A DNA stretch of 9,997 nt, taken from an uncultured Streptococcus sp. (GTDB lineage: Bacteria > Bacillota > Bacilli > Lactobacillales > Streptococcaceae). The notes beneath the pieces were generated by a model. It did no database searches. It saw only the letters and a program-made list of their open reading frames with translations, and was not told where the DNA came from. Below, piece after piece: positions 5,392-9,997 of this stretch. The stretch's first letter is position 1; each line of letters begins with the position of its first letter. A program made the position numbers and the translations under genes. The stretch spans positions 1 to 9,997 of the forward strand of contig NZ_CALIIB010000110.1 in NCBI RefSeq assembly GCF_938020365.1. The letters are read 5' to 3'.

Positions 5392-7080
5392 ATGGATAAT
5401 AAACAATTAATCGCTAGCGAATTGGCCAAAGTTATTGACAGCTTGGACCAAACCGCTATCTCTAACCTACTAGAACAGCCGAAAAGTTCCGATCTTGGAG
5501 ACATTGCCTTCCCAGCTTTCTCACTTGCTAAAGTAGAACGCAAGGCTCCTCAAGCTATCGCTGCAGATATTGCTGAAAAGATCGACCCAAGTCATTTTGA
5601 GAAAGTTGTCGCAACTGGACCTTATGTCAACTTCTTCCTCAACAAAGCTAAAATCTCTGATCAAGTTATCAAAGAAGTCATCAAGGAAGGCGCTGACTAT
5701 GGTCAACAGAACGAAGGTCAGGGCGGAAATATCACAATCGACCTTTCCAGTCCCAACATTGCGAAACCTTTCTCTGTCGGACACTTACGTTCAACCGTTA
5801 TCGGCGATGCCTTGTCTAATATCTTCCGCAAGATGGGCTACAATACCATCAAGATCAACCACTTGGGTGACTGGGGCAAGCAATTCGGTCTCCTCATGGT
5901 TGCTTACAAGAAATGGGGCAACAAGGAAGCCGTTGAAGCCAACCCAATCGATGAACTCTTGCAACTCTACGTTCGCATCAATGCCGAAATCGAAAACGAC
6001 CCAGCCTTGGATGAAGAAGGTCGCCTTTGGTTCAAGAAACTGGAAGATGGCGATCCAGAAGCAACAGAACTCTGGCAATGGTTCCGTGACGAAAGTCTCG
6101 TTGAATTTAATCGCATCTATGAATTGCTCGGCGTTGAATTCGATAGCTTAAACGGAGAAGCCTTCTACAATGACAAGATGGACGAAGCCGTTAAAATTCT
6201 GGAAGACAAGGGTCTCCTGAAAGAATCAAAAGGCGCTAGCATTGTGGACTTGGACGATGTCAACCTGCCACCAGCTATGATTAAAAAATCAGACGGTGCT
6301 ACGCTGTACATCACCCGTGATATTGCCACTGCTATGTACCGTGCGCGCACTTACAACTTCGTCAAGAACGTTTATGTCGTTGGTCAAGAGCAATCAAACC
6401 ACTTCCGTCAACTCAAGGCCGTCCTTAAGAAGATGGGATTTGACTGGAGCGATGACATGATCCACGTGGACTTTGGTCTAGTTACGAAGAATCGCCAAAA
6501 ACTTTCAACACGTAAAGGAAACATCATCCTTCTGGAACCAACTCTACAAGAAGCGATCAGCCGTGCAAAAGCTCAAATTGAAGAGAAAAATCCAAATCTG
6601 GAAAACAAAGAAGCTGTTGCCCATGCAGTTGGTGTCGGTGCCGTTAAATTCTACGACCTTAAGACTGACCGCCGCAATGGTTACGACTTTGATTTGGAAG
6701 CAATGGTTTCCTTTGAAGGTGAAACTGGACCGTATGTGCAATATGCCTATGCACGTATCCAGTCTATCCTACGCAAAGCAGACTTCAAGCCAAGTCTTGA
6801 CGCTAACTACAATCTCAACGATGCTGAAAGCTGGGAAATTATCAAACTGCTCCAAGACTTTGCTCGCGTAGTCAAACGTGCAGCTGATAACTTTGAGCCA
6901 TCTCTGATTGCCAAATACGCAATCAGCCTAGCTCAAGCCTTCAATAAATACTATGCTCACACTCGCATCTTGGATGAAAATCCTGAACGCGACAGCCGTC
7001 TAGCCCTCAGCTACACTACTGCTGTTGTGCTGAAGGAAGCTCTCCGCATGCTTGGTGTAGAAGCACCAGAAAAAATGTAA
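5392..7080 (+). CDS. argS: Arginyl-tRNA synthetase
   Basis: ArgS charges tRNA-Arg with arginine at the cost of ATP, an essential cytoplasmic step of translation. The 562-residue length is normal. The N-terminal additional domain recognising the tRNA D-loop covers about residues 1-115. The class I catalytic core follows: SSPNIAKPFSVGHLRS holds the HIGH-type motif (SVGH, 128-131), and KLSTRKGN (370-377) stands in place of KMSKS. The DALR-type anticodon-binding domain begins at about GETGPYVQYAYARIQSILRKA and runs to the end. The start is fixed by AAAGGAG five bases before the ATG. Codon choice is more biased towards typical highly expressed streptococcal codons than in mutS. It is transcribed away from argR from a separate promoter and closed by a terminator at 7089-7116. 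It is likely monocistronic. Confidence 0.98.
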   Translation: MDNKQLIASELAKVIDSLDQTAISNLLEQPKSSDLGDIAFPAFSLAKVERKAPQAIAADIAEKIDPSHFEKVVATGPYVNFFLNKAKISDQVIKEVIKEGADYGQQNEGQGGNITIDLSSPNIAKPFSVGHLRSTVIGDALSNIFRKMGYNTIKINHLGDWGKQFGLLMVAYKKWGNKEAVEANPIDELLQLYVRINAEIENDPALDEEGRLWFKKLEDGDPEATELWQWFRDESLVEFNRIYELLGVEFDSLNGEAFYNDKMDEAVKILEDKGLLKESKGASIVDLDDVNLPPAMIKKSDGATLYITRDIATAMYRARTYNFVKNVYVVGQEQSNHFRQLKAVLKKMGFDWSDDMIHVDFGLVTKNRQKLSTRKGNIILLEPTLQEAISRAKAQIEEKNPNLENKEAVAHAVGVGAVKFYDLKTDRRNGYDFDLEAMVSFEGETGPYVQYAYARIQSILRKADFKPSLDANYNLNDAESWEIIKLLQDFARVVKRAADNFEPSLIAKYAISLAQAFNKYYAHTRILDENPERDSRLALSYTTAVVLKEALRMLGVEAPEKM

Positions 7081-7088
7081 CCCTACAC

Positions 7089-7116
7089 AAACCTTCCAGT
7101 TTTGGGAGGTTTTCTT
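7089..7116 (+). terminator. argS terminator
   Basis: AAACCTTCC (7089-7097) pairs with GGGAGGTTT (7104-7112), nine pairs including one G-U, around a six-base loop. A TTTTCTT tract (7110-7116) follows. It begins eight bases after the argS stop. Some read-through could feed the small gene that starts at 7132. Confidence 0.75.
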
Positions 7117-7131
7117 AGGAAGAGATATTTT

Positions 7132-7398
7132 ATGAATGAAACTGCTTATATTTTAGTTGCCCTTAGCTTGGTCATTCTCTTTTTGTACAACAAAAGAGAA
7201 AAAGTAAAGTTGCAGATTTTGCTGCAGCAGGAACTCCTAAAAAGTGATCATTTTCGACAAGAACTCCAAGAAAAAATGGCCACTAGCGAAAACCAAAATA
7301 ACCTTATTGCTTACGTTAACAAGAACTACCGTTTAGGAATTTTATATTCAAAAGAGCTGGTCGAAACGATCGCCGGCGAGCATGCAAGTCAAGAATAG
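7132..7398 (+). CDS. Small single-pass membrane protein with coiled-coil-like tail, function unknown
   Basis: I do not recognise this 88-residue protein. Residues of about 5-19 (AYILVALSLVILFLY) form one membrane segment. A positively charged NKREKVK boundary follows, suggesting the C-terminus lies in the cytoplasm. Residues of about 27-55 are rich in L, Q, E and K and look like a short coiled coil. The tail contains YVNKNYRLGILYSKELVETIAGE. I chose the ATG at 7132, preceded by AGGAAGAG nine bases upstream. A longer reading from a TTG at 7102 would start inside the argS terminator and has no ribosome site. No separate promoter is obvious in the 15 bases between that terminator and the ATG, so expression may depend on read-through from argS. 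It ends at the shared terminator 7403-7442. Confidence 0.7.
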   Translation: MNETAYILVALSLVILFLYNKREKVKLQILLQQELLKSDHFRQELQEKMATSENQNNLIAYVNKNYRLGILYSKELVETIAGEHASQE

Positions 7399-7402
7399 AA
7401 AC

Positions 7403-7442
7403 AAAAGCCGTTCGATCAAAAATGTTGATCGAACGGCTTTTT
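7403..7442. terminator. Bidirectional terminator between the small membrane protein gene and nrdI
   Basis: AAAAGCCGTTCGATCAA (7403-7419) is perfectly complementary to 7425-7441, giving a 17-bp stem with a five-base loop. The plus strand ends in TTTTT (7438-7442), and the minus strand ends in GGCTTTTG. It lies 4 bases after the stop of the gene on the left and 2 bases after the nrdI stop on the right, so it serves both converging genes. Confidence 0.93.
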
Positions 7443-7444
7443 AC

Positions 7445-7906
7445 TTATGCTTTTATTTCGTACAATTCCTCGATAATGCCAGCTACTTTTTTAATATCGC
7501 CTAACATACCACGCATTTCAAAATCAGCTAAAACAGGGAAACCAAAACGTTGGCTGTATTGCTTAGCAGTCAGACAGTACTGGTTGTTAAAGTTACGATT
7601 GCCACTTCCGATAACTCCCAAACACTTGCTAGCATTCTGTCCATAAGCTATAAAATCGGCCACATCCGTCGTAAGAATCTCAACATCACCATTATCCACA
7701 CCATTGCCACCTTCCAGATAGGTCGGTAGAAAGGTAATGAAAGGGTTGGTCATTTCAAAGAAAGGCCGCCCCTCTTTCACTAGGTCTTTGATGTGGATTT
7801 TCTCAATCTCTAGACTCGGATGCTGCTCTAACAGATAGTCGCTCAAGCGACGGACAAAACTTTCTGTATTACCACTCAAGCTAATATAAACTAAGGAAAC
7901 TTTCAT
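7445..7906 (-). CDS. nrdI: NrdI, flavodoxin-like activator of class Ib ribonucleotide reductase
   Basis: NrdI is a small FMN protein that supplies the oxidant used to assemble the dimanganese-tyrosyl radical cofactor of NrdF, the beta subunit of class Ib ribonucleotide reductase. It is therefore needed for aerobic dNTP synthesis. The 153-residue protein shows the FMN phosphate loop SLSGNT (residues 9-14), the glycine-rich loop PTYLEGGNGVDNGDVE, and the family signature GSGNRNFNNQYC. I chose the ATG at 7906 (MKVSLVYIS), which has GGAG nine bases upstream. Further in-frame starts at 7921 and 7936 lack a ribosome site, and the longest runs into the dyad at 7928-7975. No nrdH, nrdE or nrdF gene is in the window, so this nrdI stands alone. 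I saw no NrdR-box-like pair upstream. It shares the terminator at 7403-7442. Confidence 0.94.
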   Translation of the reverse strand: MKVSLVYISLSGNTESFVRRLSDYLLEQHPSLEIEKIHIKDLVKEGRPFFEMTNPFITFLPTYLEGGNGVDNGDVEILTTDVADFIAYGQNASKCLGVIGSGNRNFNNQYCLTAKQYSQRFGFPVLADFEMRGMLGDIKKVAGIIEELYEIKA

Positions 7907-7927
7907 GTTTATTTGCTCCATTCCCAA

Positions 7928-7975
7928 AAATAACATTTATCTGCCCATCTAGTTTGTAGCAGGTAAATGTTATTT
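7928..7975. promoter_or_regulatory. Large dyad upstream of nrdI: terminator or operator
   Basis: AAATAACATTTA (7928-7939) is perfectly complementary to TAAATGTTATTT (7964-7975). The stem continues through one T-G and CTGC/GCAG (7941-7944/7959-7962) to a 14-base loop. Read leftwards, it starts 9 bases after the stop of the membrane protein gene and runs into TTTTT, so it may end that transcript. The base of the stem is only 21 bases from the nrdI ATG, so an independent nrdI promoter would have to overlap it. It could therefore also be an attenuator or a protein-binding site. Confidence 0.6.
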
Positions 7976-7983
7976 GCCAAATC

Positions 7984-8502
7984 TTAATCTTCTTCAACCG
8001 CTTCTACACTCTCAGCTTCCTTTTGCTGCTTGATCAGCTTAAAGATAACGATGGAAAGGAAGATAAGACTAACAACAACAGAGAAGCCGATAGTAAAGTT
8101 CAGTCCCAGCATCTGAGATGAGAGTAAGGATGGATCTGAAAAAGAAGACGTTGCAATCCCTTTTGCTACCACATAACCATACGCTGTTCCAATCAAGCCA
8201 ATAAGAACGTTCGCGATGTAAATAAGATTGGCTTTAAAAATATCTTTCTTAAAAACGAAGAACCAAGCTGCAATCAAAAGAAGCAAGCCAACATAAAAGA
8301 AAATATTATTTATTAGCGAACCTGACAGTTCAGCGCTCTTGCTAAAGTAAGCTGCATACTGAGATTTTGCTGGCTCATTGATCCCCTTTAGTAAGGTTTC
8401 CACGGCATCATTTGAAGAGGAGAACTTCGACACAAGCCCCCATAAACTGCCAGCTGTTTCTAATCCCAGTAAGACATAGAGATAAATTGGTTTCTTTTTC
8501 AT
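7984..8502 (-). CDS. Four-helix integral membrane protein, function unknown
   Basis: I do not recognise a specific family. The 172-residue protein has four predicted membrane segments at about 6-24, 63-84, 92-114 and 134-157. A polar loop of roughly 40 residues between the first two (SKFSSSNDAVETLLKGINEPAKSQYAAYFSKSAEL) probably lies outside the cell. A charged cytoplasmic tail ends in an acidic stretch (KEAESVEAVEED). The ATG at 8502 (MKKKPIYLY) follows AGGAGG by five bases, which rules out the longer reading from 8562 that would start in the -35 of its own promoter. The positive N-terminus followed by a hydrophobic run could be mistaken for a signal peptide, but no cleavage site is convincing. 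It has a near-consensus promoter and is followed by the dyad at 7928-7975. It may be monocistronic or may partly feed nrdI. Confidence 0.85.
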   Translation of the reverse strand: MKKKPIYLYVLLGLETAGSLWGLVSKFSSSNDAVETLLKGINEPAKSQYAAYFSKSAELSGSLINNIFFYVGLLLLIAAWFFVFKKDIFKANLIYIANVLIGLIGTAYGYVVAKGIATSSFSDPSLLSSQMLGLNFTIGFSVVVSLIFLSIVIFKLIKQQKEAESVEAVEED

Positions 8503-8533
8503 AATAACCTCCTGTAAAGAAATACTTTTTCTT

Positions 8534-8562
8534 ATTATACACCCAAAAGAAAAGACTGACAA
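8534..8562 (-). promoter_or_regulatory. Near-consensus vegetative promoter of the 7984-8502 membrane protein gene
   Basis: On the minus strand TTGTCA (8562-8557) and TATAAT (8539-8534) are separated by exactly 17 bp, with five and six of six consensus matches. The start would fall near 8527, about 25 bases upstream of the ATG, which is itself preceded by AGGAGG (8512-8507 region). This is the strongest promoter seen in the window and predicts steady expression. Confidence 0.85.
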
Positions 8563-8647
8563 GAGACAAGATCTGATACGATTTTAAAGCTCCACTACCA
8601 AAAAAACTTATCTTCCAAGGCTACTTACTCTAGTCTTCTAACACGAG

Positions 8648-8677
8648 AAAAGCCAAGACAATCCTGTATAGGCTTTT
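8648..8677 (-). terminator. Probable terminator of the phosphorylase gene
   Basis: AAAAGCC (8648-8654) and GGCTTTT (8671-8677) form a 7-bp stem around a 16-base loop. On the minus strand the stem is followed by CTCG rather than a T run, apart from the TTTT in its own arm, so it is weak in that direction. On the plus strand GGCTTTTTCACTT follows. It begins 18 bases after the phosphorylase stop codon. No gene is seen in 8570-8694. Confidence 0.45.
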
Positions 8678-8694
8678 TCACTTATTTTAAATAA

Positions 8695-9997
8695 TTAGTT
8701 CTCCAAATGCCATACTTCGTCATTGTATTGTTGGATCGTACGGTCTGCTGAGAAGAAGCCAGCTTTCGCAATGTTAACGATCACTTTATCCAACCATGCA
8801 TCACGATCTTCGTAGTCCGCAAGCATTTGCTCTTTCACCTTGATGTAGTCTTCCAAGTCAAGAAGCGTCATGAACCAGTCTTTGTTGATCAATTCGTTGT
8901 AAAGACGTTCCAAGCGTTCTTTCTTACCTACTGCAAGAACAGCATCGCTGATGATAAAGTCAACCAATGGCTTGATAGCTGGACGAGCGTAAAATTCGCT
9001 TGATTTGTAGGCTGCTTTTGCGTAAAGGTCGATAACTGTTTCTGAATCTTCACCGAAGATGTAGATGTTATCTTCGCCAACCAACTCAGCGATTTCCACG
9101 TTAGCACCGTCCATAGTACCAAGTGTCAAAGCGCCGTTGAGCATGAATTTCATGTTACCAGTACCTGAAGCTTCTTTAGAAGCAAGTGAGATTTGCTCAG
9201 AAATATCACCAGCTGCAATCAAGAAGCTTGATGCTGTAACGTTATAGTTCTCAACCATAACCACTTGCAAGTGTGGTGCCACTGCTGGGTCATTCGCGAT
9301 GATTTCTGACAAGCAAAGGATCAAGTGAATGATGTCTTGGGCAATTGTGTAAGCAGGAGCTGCCTTACCACCAAAGAAGACAGTGATTGGGCGAGCAGGA
9401 ATGTTACCAGCCTTGATGTCCAAGTATTTGTGGATCACATACAAAGCGTTCATTTGTTGGCGTTTGTACTCGTGCAGACGCTTGATTTGGATATCAAAGA
9501 TAGAATCTGGATTGATTTCCACACCTTGAGCTTCCTTCAAGTGACGAGCCAATTTACGCTTGTTGTGAGCCTTAATGCCTTCCAGCTTTTCTTTCACTTC
9601 TTGCTTGCCAGCAAAGTCAAGTAGACCTTCCAACTTAGCGGCATCATGGTGCCAATCGCGACCAAGAAGTTCATCTAAGTAGCTAGACAAACGTGGGTTA
9701 GCGTGCATGAGCCAACGACGGAATGTGATACCGTTTGTCTTGTTGTTGAATTTCTCTGGATAAATATCGTAGAAAGCTTTCAACTCAGAGTTTTTCAAGA
9801 TTTCAGTGTGGAGTGCTGCAACCCCGTTGACGCTGTATCCATAGTGGATATCCATGTGTGCCATGTGGACACGGCCACTCTCATCGATGATTTGTACAGC
9901 TGGATCTTTGTATTCTGCTTTGACACGACGATCCAATTCTTCGATGATTGGTACCAAGTGAGGAACCACTTCTTGCAAGAATTCAAGAGGCCATTTT
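8695..9997 (-). CDS. glgP: Glycogen/maltodextrin phosphorylase, C-terminal part, cut by window edge
   Basis: This enzyme uses phosphate to release glucose 1-phosphate from the non-reducing ends of alpha-1,4-glucans. The visible 433 residues are the C-terminal half of a protein normally about 750-800 residues long. They run from KWPLEFLQEVVPHLVPIIEELD at the edge to the stop at 8695. The pyridoxal-phosphate site is clear in SLASKEASGTGNMKFMLNGALTLGTMDGANVEI, where the Lys of GNMKF (codon at 9150-9148) is the cofactor-binding lysine. Other family marks are NGITFRRW, DIQIKRLHEYKRQQMN, FGGKAAPAY and VVMVENYNV. Codon use is strongly biased, which suggests high expression. Streptococci have both GlgP (glycogen operon) and MalP (maltodextrin regulon); the visible part does not separate them. 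Standing outside a glg operon, with unrelated genes downstream, favours MalP slightly. The reading frame continues past 9997, so the true start is not in view. Confidence 0.95.
   Translation of the reverse strand, partial: KWPLEFLQEVVPHLVPIIEELDRRVKAEYKDPAVQIIDESGRVHMAHMDIHYGYSVNGVAALHTEILKNSELKAFYDIYPEKFNNKTNGITFRRWLMHANPRLSSYLDELLGRDWHHDAAKLEGLLDFAGKQEVKEKLEGIKAHNKRKLARHLKEAQGVEINPDSIFDIQIKRLHEYKRQQMNALYVIHKYLDIKAGNIPARPITVFFGGKAAPAYTIAQDIIHLILCLSEIIANDPAVAPHLQVVMVENYNVTASSFLIAAGDISEQISLASKEASGTGNMKFMLNGALTLGTMDGANVEIAELVGEDNIYIFGEDSETVIDLYAKAAYKSSEFYARPAIKPLVDFIISDAVLAVGKKERLERLYNELINKDWFMTLLDLEDYIKVKEQMLADYEDRDAWLDKVIVNIAKAGFFSADRTIQQYNDEVWHLEN

Noticed and set aside
7907..7990. NrdR boxes upstream of nrdI
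   Set aside because: I looked for paired sites resembling ACACWATATMTWGTGT and found none; the strong dyad there has a different sequence.
8503..8694. Possible small gene between the membrane protein and phosphorylase genes
   Set aside because: Only a promoter and a weak hairpin were found; no open frame with a ribosome site is present.

Overview
The window looks like chromosome from an oral Streptococcus, most likely of the sanguinis group. The reasons are gene content and style: a streptococcal MutS/MutL pair, an ArgR of the streptococcal type beside argS, strong AGGAGG ribosome sites, extended -10 promoters, moderate GC, and an intergenic hairpin element of streptococcal character at 2017-2204. 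The species is an inference; no rRNA or species marker is present. Both ends are cut: mutL runs off the left edge and a glycogen/maltodextrin phosphorylase gene runs off the right edge.

Left third (1-4802). Two mismatch-repair genes, mutL (1-919) and mutS (2203-4752), are both read leftwards. Between them, on the opposite strand, sits a translationally coupled pair: a LytTR-type DNA-binding regulator (1104-1544) and a four-helix DUF3021-type membrane protein (1541-2011). This pair resembles the LytTR regulatory systems known from S. mutans (HdrRM, BrsRM). Its divergent promoter region with mutL carries an 8-bp inverted repeat and repeated AGACA boxes. A roughly 190-bp three-hairpin element with imperfect terminal inverted repeats fills the space between the pair and mutS, and a diverged copy of its last hairpin lies just upstream of mutS.

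Centre (4826-7116). argR (leftwards) and argS (rightwards) diverge from a 125-bp region that holds a clear promoter for each gene and an ARG-box-like site over the argR start point. The ArgR protein lacks the usual Asp-Asp pair that binds arginine. argS is intact and is followed by its own terminator.

Right third (7132-9997). A small membrane-anchored protein of unknown function (7132-7398) and a stand-alone nrdI (7445-7906, leftwards) converge on a perfect 17-bp bidirectional terminator. Upstream of nrdI is a large dyad, then a four-helix membrane protein of unknown function with a near-consensus promoter (7984-8502), then the 3' part of the phosphorylase gene (8695-9997), also leftwards.

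Most of the window is ordinary housekeeping DNA. The parts that deserve attention are the LytTR/DUF3021 pair with its operator-like region, the hairpin element, the altered ArgR ligand site, and the dyad before nrdI. I see no phage, transposase, CRISPR, tRNA or rRNA, and no stretch over 300 bases without a gene.
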